DNA of 52,670 nucleotides, taken from the NCBI GenBank assembly GCA_005884665.1, contig VBAT01000010.1, positions 394,605 to 447,274 on the forward strand. The letters run 5' to 3'. Below the pieces are notes generated by a model. The model was not told the origin of the DNA and made no database searches. It worked only from the letters and a program-made list of their open reading frames with translations. Shown here one piece after another: positions 1 to 9,016 of this stretch; position 1 is the first letter of the stretch; each line of letters opens with the position of its first letter. Origin of the DNA: Bacteroidota bacterium. Lineage in GTDB: Bacteria > Bacteroidota > Bacteroidia > Chitinophagales > Chitinophagaceae. The translations under genes were made by a program, and so were the position numbers.

Positions 1-102
1 ATATCCGGTACCGCGCCATGTATTTGGCCGACTATCCGTCAATAACGAGGGTCATTGTATGCCGGTATCTTATTTCAAAGGTTTAGGTCAGCTGAATTGT
101 TT
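1..102. other. unassigned flank downstream of the GH51 gene
   Basis: This short stretch follows the stop codon of the GH51 gene. Two plus-strand frames are open from the window edge for about 85 and 150 bases, so the tail of a plus-strand gene could lie here, but I recognise nothing in either translation. No clear terminator hairpin is visible. Confidence 0.3.
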
Positions 103-1623
103 TTATTTTACTATAACTTTTATCTGCGTAAACGAGTGCGGTGGAAAAGTATAAACGAACTTATTATTTTTCGTTTCAACATCGCTCTTTGCTGGTATGT
201 ATTCGTTCTGTTTTTCTATTGTAAACGCTTCCTGTAAATTCTTGGTGGTTATAAGAGTGACTTCGGCTTTACCTGAAAAGTCACCCGATGCATTCACAAT
301 GTCTGTTGTAATAGCTTTTTCTTTATGCCTGTTTACAACATTAATAAATACTGTATTGGTTTCTTTGGAATAAGTTGTTGCTACATCAAGATAAGGGATG
401 CCCTTATATTTCTCCGTATTAAAAGTGTCACAATTTACATACGTATCAACAGAAGTTCCGCGGCAATTGGTAGAATAGGCTTTGAAAAGGTAAAACAAAG
501 GCGATTTAAACGTGTTTTTCTTTGAATCACTGGAAAGTAGAGAAGTGAGCATGGTGAAATTACCCATTTTCACCACATCGGCATGGCGTATGAAAGAATT
601 GAACGATTGCGCTACGGGCAAAATGTTCATGAAATTTCTTCCAAAAGATCCCCACTCATCTACTGAAAGATAGATCGGGTTTTTAAACCCCTGCGTATTG
701 GACACGGCTTCAATTTCCCCGGCGGTAATTTTTATCCTGTCATCAAAAATCATGGCTCCATCCCCCATATGTGTGTAATAGTCCGGTGAACTTTCCCAGT
801 AACTGTGTATCGACAGGTATTTTATTTTATCTCCAATACCCATTAATATTTTTCTGTTCCAGTTGTCCCATTCATTTTTACTATACCAGGATGAACCGCA
901 ACCCACCAATTCAATGTTCTTATCAACTGCACTCATCGCTTTGGCAGCTTCTCTTGCCACTTCAATATAGTCTTCTGCATTTTTATGACCCAGTTCCCAT
1001 GGCTTTCCATCCACTTCATTTCCAAGGTCCCAGATCTTTACGTTATAAGGGGCAGGATGGCCGTTTTTTGCCCGCAGGTCAGAATAATAAGTTCCCTTGG
1101 GATAATTACAATATTCCAGCCAATATGCAGCATCCTGTATTGTACCCAACCCAAGATTGACGGCTACTATGTTTTCACTACCGATGGCTTTGTTTAAGGC
1201 AAACCATTCATCTGTGCCCACATGATTATTATCTATGCCTCCCCAGGCCATATTAATACGCACTGGCCGTTTATCTTTCGGTCCTATTCCATCCTGCCAG
1301 TTATACCCCATTAAAAAATTGCCACCGGGCCAGCGGATATTGGTAATTTTTAATTCTTTCATTGCGTCAATATAATTTTTCTTAAAACCATTCTCATCCG
1401 CTAACGGAGAAGTTGGATCGTAGAGGTTTCCGTAGAGTGTATTAACCTGGGGAGAATCAGGTAATCCTCTCCGGCCACTGATCTGGATCGGCTCCATAAA
1501 TACCCCGTAAATTTTCGGGTCGATTTCGCCGATTGCTCTTTCGACATCAATTTTAATTTTTGCATTTTGAGCATGAATGAAGCCCGGAAGCGCCATTAAC
1601 AAACAGAAAAATATTTTTTTCAT
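103..1623 (-). CDS. exported alpha-L-arabinofuranosidase, GH51
   Basis: This enzyme should remove terminal alpha-L-arabinofuranosyl groups from arabinoxylan, arabinan or their oligosaccharides, probably in the periplasm. A signal peptide ending in FIHAQ (residues 1-19) is followed by a GH51 TIM barrel. The general acid/base is Glu203 in WDLGNEVDG and the nucleophile is Glu323 in SVDEWGSFGR, both typical of clan GH-A GH51. About 506 residues is normal for the family. I chose the ATG at 1623; an in-frame TTG three codons upstream (1632) would only add MLF before MKK. It is the last gene of a minus-strand run of polysaccharide-degrading genes, 69 bases after a GH43-CBM6 gene. A second GH51 of a longer type lies at 24670-26814, so the locus has two distinct arabinofuranosidases. 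Confidence 0.9.
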   Translation of the reverse strand: MKKIFFCLLMALPGFIHAQNAKIKIDVERAIGEIDPKIYGVFMEPIQISGRRGLPDSPQVNTLYGNLYDPTSPLADENGFKKNYIDAMKELKITNIRWPGGNFLMGYNWQDGIGPKDKRPVRINMAWGGIDNNHVGTDEWFALNKAIGSENIVAVNLGLGTIQDAAYWLEYCNYPKGTYYSDLRAKNGHPAPYNVKIWDLGNEVDGKPWELGHKNAEDYIEVAREAAKAMSAVDKNIELVGCGSSWYSKNEWDNWNRKILMGIGDKIKYLSIHSYWESSPDYYTHMGDGAMIFDDRIKITAGEIEAVSNTQGFKNPIYLSVDEWGSFGRNFMNILPVAQSFNSFIRHADVVKMGNFTMLTSLLSSDSKKNTFKSPLFYLFKAYSTNCRGTSVDTYVNCDTFNTEKYKGIPYLDVATTYSKETNTVFINVVNRHKEKAITTDIVNASGDFSGKAEVTLITTKNLQEAFTIEKQNEYIPAKSDVETKNNKFVYTFPPHSFTQIKVIVK

Positions 1624-1692
1624 AAAGAGCAATTTACTGGTTACTTAAAATTGGCTGACTATTATTTCGGTTGATGTATTTGCTGTTGATAT

Positions 1693-3048
1693 TTACTCAA
1701 ACCGTATCCAGTCCACCGCTACCTGCTTGTCGTCCTTCAGCAATACAAACAAATTTTGAACTCCCTTCGGAAACTTCAGCACCGTTGCCTTTACCTGTTT
1801 CCATTCACTGGTTTTTGGGATCTTCACTTGGGCAACAACAGTTCCATCGACGCTGCCGGTGCGTATTTGTAAAGTACCGCCGGTTTCCGATATAGCGCTT
1901 ACCAATAAATTTTTAAATGCTGTTTTTCCAAAATCAACCGTATTATATTGAACCCATGCACCTGGCTTATTAAAAACAGTTTTCCAACCCAGGAACCTGT
2001 TGGTAGTATCAATAAAGTCGGTAGAAGTTCCCTCAGGGCTAATTGCGCTATAGCGATCAATCTGTATTTCTTTGCCTGGATTGGTTACTCCAATTCCCCT
2101 CAATGTTGGTATTACTTTTTTGATCGTACCATCTGCATTGAATGATAAACTATCGGCTCGTATTGAACGGGCTTTATCAAACCGTGGAGAATAATCTTTA
2201 TTATGATAAAACAAATACCATTGATTCCTGAATTGAATAACTGAATGGTGATTCGTCCAGCAACCCGATTCAGATTCATCCATAATAACACCGGTTACTT
2301 TAAACGGTCCCAATGGATTATTTCCTATGGCATACTCCAGGCGTTCAGTTTTGTTCTCTACATGAGGATAGGTTAAATAATAGATGCCGTTCCTTTCAAA
2401 CATATAAGGTCCTTCTTTCAGTCCCTTTGACGGCAGATCACCCAGCGTTTTAACTTCTGAATCAAGTTCCAGCATATTTGATTTCAATTTTGCCACATAA
2501 ATATTTCCTGCCGACCAATAGAGATAGGCCTGCCCGTCCTTATCTAAAAATACATTGGGATCAATACCCCGAACTCCTTTGATAGGTGTTGCCTCGGGCG
2601 TAAAAGGGCCTTCCGGTTTGTCGGCCACTGCAACACCTATTGTAAATCCCCGTCCATAAGTAACAGTATCTTTTGCGGCAGTGGGAAAATAGAAATAATA
2701 TTTACCATTCCGTTCGATACAGTCCGGTGCCCACATGCTGTAGCTATTTGGTCTTACCCATGGTACTGTGTTTTGGGTAACAATCATACCATGATCTGTC
2801 CAGTCAGAAAGATTGGAGGACGAAAATACATGGTAATCTTCCATGCAAAACCAGCCTACACGACCTTTACCTTCTGTAGCAAGGATATCATGCGATGGGT
2901 ACACATAGACCCTGTCTCCAAATACCCGCGCTGACGGATCAGCAGTAAACTGGTTTCTTATAATGGGATTTTGCGCCGATGTGTAGTTTACCAAAAGCGC
3001 AACTACCATAACAGGTAACAGGCAATTCTGATATATTTTTTTAATCAT
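1693..3048 (-). CDS. exported GH43 glycosidase with C-terminal CBM6
   Basis: Probably a beta-xylosidase or alpha-L-arabinofuranosidase acting on xylan-type side chains. A signal peptide (about residues 1-25, ending YTSAQ) leads into a five-bladed GH43 propeller. The expected triad is visible: Asp37 (base) in FTADPSA, Asp163 (pKa modulator) in GIDPNVF and Glu212 (acid) in LKEGPYMFERNG. From about residue 330 to the end the chain looks like a CBM6 beta-sandwich, with a WVQYNTVDFG stretch and the closing VAVDWIRFE. Total length of 451 residues fits GH43 plus CBM6. The N-terminal part resembles the 331-residue GH43 at 7238-8233, suggesting paralogues. It sits between another GH43 and a GH51 in one direction. 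The exact substrate cannot be read from sequence. Confidence 0.88.
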   Translation of the reverse strand: MIKKIYQNCLLPVMVVALLVNYTSAQNPIIRNQFTADPSARVFGDRVYVYPSHDILATEGKGRVGWFCMEDYHVFSSSNLSDWTDHGMIVTQNTVPWVRPNSYSMWAPDCIERNGKYYFYFPTAAKDTVTYGRGFTIGVAVADKPEGPFTPEATPIKGVRGIDPNVFLDKDGQAYLYWSAGNIYVAKLKSNMLELDSEVKTLGDLPSKGLKEGPYMFERNGIYYLTYPHVENKTERLEYAIGNNPLGPFKVTGVIMDESESGCWTNHHSVIQFRNQWYLFYHNKDYSPRFDKARSIRADSLSFNADGTIKKVIPTLRGIGVTNPGKEIQIDRYSAISPEGTSTDFIDTTNRFLGWKTVFNKPGAWVQYNTVDFGKTAFKNLLVSAISETGGTLQIRTGSVDGTVVAQVKIPKTSEWKQVKATVLKFPKGVQNLFVLLKDDKQVAVDWIRFE

Positions 3049-3150
3049 ATGGTTTGTCTGGTATTTATTTTATCTGTTGAAAAAATTAGTTATAAAAACT
3101 GTGTTGAATTATTAACAGCAATGGAAATAGATTCGTATTTTTTTTAATTT

Positions 3151-4731
3151 TTATTTTTGCCCTGAAATGTTTGCGTTGATATGGAAATAATCAAAATCAG
3201 CAAAGCCTCCTGTATTTTTAGTAGCGTAATTAAATAATGCAAAACGGTAACCCATGAATTGCGGAATGGTATAGGCCATTTTTAGCGGTGTCCCCAGTGC
3301 CGTCCAGTTGTTGCCATCCAGGCTGTAAAAGAAATTAGCTGTATCTTTTTTATTCGTGAAATTGCATTCCGCTTTAAAGAAAACAATGTTTTGGGTAAGC
3401 GGAATGGCCGCCACCTCTTCACCTTTTCCTGTGCTGGCATTAATCATTACAATTGTCCTGCTATTTCCATTTATCCTAACTCCTGCCAATCCATAATTTT
3501 TTTGGAGAAGTCCGAGCCCGGCAAAATCCCCATCTTTCATGCTGGATACATCCAACGAGGTTGAGCCAGTACACAATGGTCCGATGGTACGTTGGGTTAA
3601 TGAATTCCTGGCGAATAAGAACGAAGTATCAAGCCTTCCTGTTTTTAATCGTAGAAAACCTTTTCTTTCTTTCAGCGACCATAAATTATTATCAGGGTTA
3701 TGATTCCACTGCCAAACCAATGGTAAAGCGGGTCGTCCTTTTTTCCGTGTAAATTCATCTGGTGCCACGATGCCCGGGATTAATCCTTTGCCTGCGGGTA
3801 AATCAAGAGTTTCCGGCACTTTACCATTTGTGCCTAATACTGGCCAGCCATCTTCCCACTTAACAGGCACTAAATAAGGTATGCGGCCAACTGCCCCATA
3901 GTCACGAAAGAGATAAGCATACCAATTCCCATTGGGCATATTGATTAATCCACCTTGTGCCACACCTAAATCCTGAAGACCAAGTTTGCCTTCCCAGGGT
4001 CCGGTAATTTTGTCCGCACGGTGAATGACAACTGTACGCATGCCACCACGTGGCCATGTGATGTTGAATAAATAATATTTACCATTGATTTTGAAAAGCT
4101 GCGAGCCTTCTGCCTGAAGATTAATATTAGTTCCTGCAGGCGCACTTGCATTTTCAATAATAATTTGTTCAGTTGTACCCGGTTTTACTTTGGTGACGTC
4201 TTCGTTTAATTCAACTAACTTAAGTTTGCCTACCCCATAGATCAAATAAACACGGCCATCATCGTCAAAGAACAAAGAATGATCATGATATGCGGGGGCA
4301 AACGAAACCTCTTTCCAGGGCCCTTTTTCAATATTTTTTGTTGTATATATATGCGTTTTGCCGGAAGTTTGGGCAAACGTGCTAACGTAGAAAGTGCCTT
4401 TGTGATAGCGGATACAACTTGCCCATGAACCTCTGCCATATGCGCTTTTACCATTGGTAAGATTCATTGCATCATTAGCAATCAATGTGTCGTAAGCATA
4501 ACTAACCAGTTTCCAGTTTACTAAATCGTTTGACTTCATAATTGGTACACCCGGACTCATATGCATAGTGGTGCTGCTCATATAATAGGTATTACCCACA
4601 CGGATCATAGACATGTCGGGAACATCAGCAAAAATTACCGGGTTTTTTGCTGTTTGGTTTTCCTGGCCATGTAGAAAGCCAACAAAAAGGATAGCCGCAA
4701 AAGTTATGGATCGTATAATATATTTTTTCAT
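3151..4731 (-). CDS. exported GH43 beta-xylosidase/arabinofuranosidase with C-terminal sandwich domain
   Basis: Likely a beta-xylosidase or alpha-L-arabinofuranosidase of the GH43_12 type. After a signal peptide (about 1-22, ending LHGQ) comes a GH43 propeller with DVPDMSMIRVG (base Asp39), YHDHSLFFDDDG (Asp149) and LQAEGSQLFKING (acid Glu207). The YYMSSTTMHMSPGVPI stretch is characteristic of this subfamily. Residues from about 330 to 526 form the concanavalin A-like module common in two-domain GH43 enzymes. The ATG at 4731 overlaps the stop codon of the upstream GH95 gene by one base (TAATG), so translation is probably coupled. This GH43 is clearly different from the two one-propeller GH43 proteins next to it and probably attacks a different linkage. 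Confidence 0.88.
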   Translation of the reverse strand: MKKYIIRSITFAAILFVGFLHGQENQTAKNPVIFADVPDMSMIRVGNTYYMSSTTMHMSPGVPIMKSNDLVNWKLVSYAYDTLIANDAMNLTNGKSAYGRGSWASCIRYHKGTFYVSTFAQTSGKTHIYTTKNIEKGPWKEVSFAPAYHDHSLFFDDDGRVYLIYGVGKLKLVELNEDVTKVKPGTTEQIIIENASAPAGTNINLQAEGSQLFKINGKYYLFNITWPRGGMRTVVIHRADKITGPWEGKLGLQDLGVAQGGLINMPNGNWYAYLFRDYGAVGRIPYLVPVKWEDGWPVLGTNGKVPETLDLPAGKGLIPGIVAPDEFTRKKGRPALPLVWQWNHNPDNNLWSLKERKGFLRLKTGRLDTSFLFARNSLTQRTIGPLCTGSTSLDVSSMKDGDFAGLGLLQKNYGLAGVRINGNSRTIVMINASTGKGEEVAAIPLTQNIVFFKAECNFTNKKDTANFFYSLDGNNWTALGTPLKMAYTIPQFMGYRFALFNYATKNTGGFADFDYFHINANISGQK

Positions 4732-7238
4732 TACTTAATTACTAGTGTGTATGTTCTTCCTGGCATTGTTAGTAAGTCAACCACGATAGTTTTTTTCAGT
4801 TCAGGCTTTGATGACATTGCTTTTGACGAAACAATTGGATCGGGCGTTGCTGTTACCTGGTAAAATGGGTTTGAATTTTCACCTGTCGCATTTTTCAAAA
4901 TACCGTTGGTCAGTTTAAGTGCATTCGGTGTTCTCAACCGGAGGTTGCCGCCCAGGTTTGATTTTATTATAAGCTTTGTCACTTTGAAATCTTTCCATTC
5001 CATGCATACAATTTCAAAACCGCCTATTGCCCGTAATCCTTTAACGCTACCAGTTGACCATTCGTCAGGAATAGCAGGAAGTAAATGAATATCGCCGTCA
5101 GCACTCTGCATCAACATTTCGGTGATGCCCGAAGTACAACCAAAGTTGCCATCAATTTGAAAAGGCGGATGCGCATCAAAAAGATTATTATACGTGCCGC
5201 CACCAGCATCATATCGTGTACCGGTTGTATTTACCGGGGAGAGCTGGTTTCGTATCAATTTGTATGCGTGATTACCATCCAACAATCTTGCCCACCAGTT
5301 TACTTTCCAACCCATACTCCAACCTGTTGATACATCACCACGTTGTATTAATGTAGTTTTTGCTGCATTGTATAATTGGGGAGTGCGGTATGGTGATATT
5401 TGATTGGAAGGAAACAGGCCATAGAGATGAGAAATGTGGCGATGATTATCTTTTGGATCGTCAATGTCATCCAGCCACTCCTGCAATTGGCCATATTGGC
5501 CAATATGCATTGGTGCCAAACGGCTTCGAACTTGCATTAATGTATCAGCAAACGCAGCATCTTTTTTTAAAATTTTTGCTGCCTTTATAGTTGAACTGAA
5601 TAATTCAAAGAGAATTTGGTTCGTCATGGTTACACCTGCATCAAGAGCGGAACCCTGGTGCGCTTTTGGGGTATTTTCGGGAGACTCGTCAGGGTTAACC
5701 ACCAACCAGTGATATTGGGGATGTACAACCAAATAATCAACATAAAAAATTGATGCACCTTTTAGTAAAGGATAAATGGAAGCAAGGAAATTTTTATCGC
5801 CGCTATATAAATAATGCTCCCAAAGATGTTGGCTCATCCATCCACCGGATGCACTAAATGCACCCCAGTTGGCGCCATCAATGGCTCCGGTAGCCCGCCA
5901 TATATCTGTGTTATGATGGGCTACCCAGCCCCTTGCACCATACATATCTTTTGCAGTTTGTTGTCCTGTTACGGCCATATCTTTTACCATTTGAATAAAC
6001 GGCTCATGAAGTTCCGCGAGATTTGTTTTTTCAGCCGGCCAATAATTCATTTCCGCGTTGATGTTAATGGTGTATTTACTATCCCATGGCGGATTGATCT
6101 TATCATTCCATATTCCCTGTAGGTTTGCAGCCTGCCCCCCAGGTTGCGATGAAGAAATTAATAGATAGCGGCCAAATTGATAATACAATGTTACAAATGA
6201 AGGGTCATTGGTTGAGTTAAAATTTTTTAACCGTTCATCTGTTGGAAGATTGGCTGCATTAGTTATTCCCAAATCCAATTTTACACGATTAAAATACTTT
6301 TGGTAAGCAGTAACATGAGCAGATAAAATTGCATCAAAAGATTTTGGATAAGCTTTATTCAAATAATCCGCAGCTCTTTTATTTTCATCGCCACTAATAT
6401 CGTGATAGTTATTAAAATTGGTAGCAATCGAAATATAGATTGTTACGGCGTCGGCATTTTTAATGAAAAGAGAAGTATCGTTTGCAGTTAGTGTGCCACC
6501 TTCAAGTTTCATGCGTACAATACCTTTATAATTCACCATGCCTTTTACGGTCTCATGATCGGAACTGGTTCCGAAGATTGTCAGTTCTTTCGTCCCGGTA
6601 GCAACCGGGATTGTTTTAATAGTTGCTCTTTTTTGAGGTGTTGTAAAAAAAGCTGTGAAAGAAATATTGCCCGGTTTACTCGCCGTGAGCCGCATAACAA
6701 CTACACGATCAGGAAAAGAAGCCAATGCTTCACGTGTATAGGTTATATCATTAACGGTATAAGACGTTTTAGTAGTAGCTCTTTCAATATCCAGTTCTCT
6801 ATAATAATCCGAAAAGTTAGCGTGCCCATCGAATGCAAGTCGAAGGCTGCCTAAGGGTTCAAATTTTTGACCATGAGATTTTTTAGTAATGATTGCATTA
6901 TTGACAACTCTTTCTGCTTCTTTTCTCTTTCCTTCAAATATTAGCCGCCTGATCAAAGTAAGAGAATCCAATGCCAAAGGATTATCATTACGGTTAGGTC
7001 CTCCACTCCATAAAGTGTGCTCATTTAACTGTATGGTCTCAGTGTCGACATTGCCGTAAATCATTGCACCTAGTCTGCCGTTGCCAATGGGCAATGCATT
7101 TTCCCACACTCTTCCGGAAGGTTTATTATACCATAATTTTAGTGCTGTATTATTTTGCGCATGAACAACTGTCGCTGATAAGATCAAAAAGGGCAACAGT
7201 GTCAAGACATGGCTGACCACTTTTAGTTTCACTTTCAT
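4731..7238 (-). CDS. exported GH95 alpha-L-fucosidase or alpha-L-galactosidase
   Basis: GH95 enzymes remove terminal alpha-L-fucose, or in some Bacteroidota alpha-L-galactose, by an inverting mechanism. A signal peptide (about 1-28, ending VVHAQ) precedes the N-terminal sandwich domain with the hallmark [18 protein letters not shown]. The (alpha/alpha)6 barrel then shows [11 protein letters not shown] (residues 391-400), with the asparagines expected to help catalysis, VVNPDESPE with the acid Glu518, and FQIDGNFG near residue 705. The 835-residue length is normal for exported GH95. The gene is joined at both ends to GH43 genes by one-base TAATG overlaps. In an arabinoxylan setting alpha-L-galactosidase activity is plausible, because corn glucuronoarabinoxylan carries L-galactose caps. 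With xyloglucan, fucosidase activity would fit better. Confidence 0.9.
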   Translation of the reverse strand: MKVKLKVVSHVLTLLPFLILSATVVHAQNNTALKLWYNKPSGRVWENALPIGNGRLGAMIYGNVDTETIQLNEHTLWSGGPNRNDNPLALDSLTLIRRLIFEGKRKEAERVVNNAIITKKSHGQKFEPLGSLRLAFDGHANFSDYYRELDIERATTKTSYTVNDITYTREALASFPDRVVVMRLTASKPGNISFTAFFTTPQKRATIKTIPVATGTKELTIFGTSSDHETVKGMVNYKGIVRMKLEGGTLTANDTSLFIKNADAVTIYISIATNFNNYHDISGDENKRAADYLNKAYPKSFDAILSAHVTAYQKYFNRVKLDLGITNAANLPTDERLKNFNSTNDPSFVTLYYQFGRYLLISSSQPGGQAANLQGIWNDKINPPWDSKYTININAEMNYWPAEKTNLAELHEPFIQMVKDMAVTGQQTAKDMYGARGWVAHHNTDIWRATGAIDGANWGAFSASGGWMSQHLWEHYLYSGDKNFLASIYPLLKGASIFYVDYLVVHPQYHWLVVNPDESPENTPKAHQGSALDAGVTMTNQILFELFSSTIKAAKILKKDAAFADTLMQVRSRLAPMHIGQYGQLQEWLDDIDDPKDNHRHISHLYGLFPSNQISPYRTPQLYNAAKTTLIQRGDVSTGWSMGWKVNWWARLLDGNHAYKLIRNQLSPVNTTGTRYDAGGGTYNNLFDAHPPFQIDGNFGCTSGITEMLMQSADGDIHLLPAIPDEWSTGSVKGLRAIGGFEIVCMEWKDFKVTKLIIKSNLGGNLRLRTPNALKLTNGILKNATGENSNPFYQVTATPDPIVSSKAMSSKPELKKTIVVDLLTMPGRTYTLVIK

Positions 7239-8233
7239 TATCCTTTATTTTTCTTCTTCTTTTTTTTACCTGTCGCTACCGGTTCTACCCCCGTAGTCGT
7301 TTGAATGATTTTTTGAATGGTACCATCGGGATTGTAGTACATATAATCTATGCAAATGGAACGGCGGTAGCTGCCACCGGTTGGTAAAGAGCCATTATGA
7401 TAAAAGAAATACGATTTGCCTTTATAATCGACTATGCCGGGATGGGTAGTAAAACTGTTAGGTACATTCTCCTGGATGATCCCTTTGTATTCCCACGGAC
7501 CAGCCGGATTTGTCGCCACGCAATATTCAATCATTTCTGGTTTTGTTCCAGCGCTCGCATATACCAGGTAATACAATCCTTTGCGTTTATAAACCCAGGG
7601 TCCTTCTATATAATGAAGCGGCTTGAAAGTAGTAATAGGGCCATCCAGTTCAATCATATTTTTTTTCAGCTTTACCCATTTGCAGCTACCATTGCCCCAG
7701 AACAAATAAGCCTGCCCATCATCGTCAATAAATACTGTTGGATCAATATCATCCCAGCCATATTTCATATCAGTGGTCATTTCATTTATCGTAAGTGCCT
7801 TGCCGATAGCATCAACAAATGGACCGGTTGGCCTGTCAGAAACTGCTACGCCTATGGCAGCTCCTCCATTACTGATACTATCTTTTTTATGAAACGTCGA
7901 CACAAACCAGTAGAATTTTCCGTTTCTTTCAATACACTGTGCGGCATATGCATCTCCTGTAGCCCAGGAAAAAGTGTGCGGCGAAAGCAGTGCGCCATAG
8001 TCTTTCCAGTTTACCATATCGGTCGAAGAAAACACATGCCAGTCGGGCATCTTGTAATTGGTTGCCGTTACGGAAGCAGTATCATGTCCTGTGTATAAAA
8101 AAACGGTATCATGATATACAATTGGTGCAGGGTCTGCAGTAAAAATGTCTTTAATGATCGGATTTTGCGCCGTTGTTATATTTACTGAAAAACTGCTTAA
8201 TGCGGTAACTACAAGAAATAGTTTTAATTTCAT
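7238..8233 (-). CDS. exported single-domain GH43 glycosidase
   Basis: Probably an arabinofuranosidase or xylosidase. A signal peptide (about 1-23, ending ITTAQ) is followed by one GH43 propeller with base Asp34 (FTADPAPIV), Asp164 ([12 protein letters not shown]) and acid Glu210 ([13 protein letters not shown]). It resembles the catalytic part of the GH43-CBM6 protein at 1693-3048 but lacks the CBM. The last residues are unusual: after VATG come six lysines and NKG, encoded by an A-rich run that includes eight consecutive A on the coding strand. This may be a charged tail, or the product of slippage at the gene end. The stop overlaps the start of the GH95 gene by one base. I am sure of the family and unsure of the substrate. 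Confidence 0.87.
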   Translation of the reverse strand: MKLKLFLVVTALSSFSVNITTAQNPIIKDIFTADPAPIVYHDTVFLYTGHDTASVTATNYKMPDWHVFSSTDMVNWKDYGALLSPHTFSWATGDAYAAQCIERNGKFYWFVSTFHKKDSISNGGAAIGVAVSDRPTGPFVDAIGKALTINEMTTDMKYGWDDIDPTVFIDDDGQAYLFWGNGSCKWVKLKKNMIELDGPITTFKPLHYIEGPWVYKRKGLYYLVYASAGTKPEMIEYCVATNPAGPWEYKGIIQENVPNSFTTHPGIVDYKGKSYFFYHNGSLPTGGSYRRSICIDYMYYNPDGTIQKIIQTTTGVEPVATGKKKKKKNKG

Positions 8234-8300
8234 TTTATTGTTATTATTTGTTCCAATTTATACCAGGCAGATAAACTGTTTTAGCAGCGTCGCTGATTTG

Positions 8301-8987
8301 CTACAATTCCCGGATATATAAAGACTTTATATCTACCGCAGTCTGGCTATGATAATGACAAAGCTGGAAGCCAATACTACCTTCTAAAAAGCCTGCGTCA
8401 TGAACAATATCAATTGTCTTTACTCCATTCAGCCATGCCTGTATGTGATGTCCTTTCACAATAATGTAGTAGTGGTTCCAGCCATTTTGGTGAACCAGGT
8501 TTTTTACCAGGGCATCCGGATATTTCTGCACCATACTTGCCCGGCGTTCTTCCCAAAGTGACCCCCAATATCCTTTACCCATATCGACCTGGTAGCCGGG
8601 AGCATTATCGTAATTTGTTGGATTGATACGAACACATACACCGGAGTTGGCATTGGAATCTCCGACCATTCTTATCATCACATTTAATTCAAAATCTCTG
8701 TACGTTTTTTTGGTATAACTGTGATGATGCTCCGTTTCCCTTCCCATTTCTCCATGAAAGGATGAATCGGTAAACTGCCAGAAATTATTTTCAAAATTCC
8801 ATTCTGTCGGTGACTGTAACAGGTTAACCCATCCTTTTCCTTTCGGTTTATTGTGCTCCATTTTTCCTTCCTTTGGCAAGGTCTTCTTTAACGAGATAGT
8901 ATCCACCTGTGCTATCGAAATAAAATTGCTACCTATCAGCAATGACGATATTAATAATCTATTACAGACTTTATTTTTATTTAGCAT
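8301..8987 (-). CDS. exported DUF1080 (3-keto-disaccharide hydrolase-like) protein
   Basis: A 228-residue protein with a signal peptide (about 1-26, ending ISIAQ) and one concanavalin A-like sandwich of the DUF1080 type. Visible family features include the central RDFELNVMIRM strand, SGVCVRINPT, PGYQVDMGKG, WNHYYIIVKG, QAWLNGVKTIDI and a closing SIGFQLCHYHSQTAVDIKSLYIREL-like strand. DUF1080 members bind or cleave sugars; some act on 3-keto-glycosides. The histidine-rich stretch EHHHSYTKK at about residues 86-94 is notable. It lies 28 bases after the end of the broken GH31 gene and 67 bases before a GH43 gene, so it belongs to the same transcript. A role in binding or trimming locus oligosaccharides is inference. 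Confidence 0.75.
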   Translation of the reverse strand: MLNKNKVCNRLLISSLLIGSNFISIAQVDTISLKKTLPKEGKMEHNKPKGKGWVNLLQSPTEWNFENNFWQFTDSSFHGEMGRETEHHHSYTKKTYRDFELNVMIRMVGDSNANSGVCVRINPTNYDNAPGYQVDMGKGYWGSLWEERRASMVQKYPDALVKNLVHQNGWNHYYIIVKGHHIQAWLNGVKTIDIVHDAGFLEGSIGFQLCHYHSQTAVDIKSLYIREL

Positions 8988-9016
8988 GTTCTTAATATTT
9001 GTTCTTAAAAATTCTA

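Noticed and set aside
1623..1632. TTG start at 1632 for the first GH51 gene
   Set aside because: The ATG at 1623 begins a normal MKK signal peptide; the extra MLF adds nothing.
7397..8098. A 233-codon open frame on the plus strand
   Set aside because: It lies wholly antisense to a clear GH43 gene, and its translation shows no recognisable domain or normal composition.
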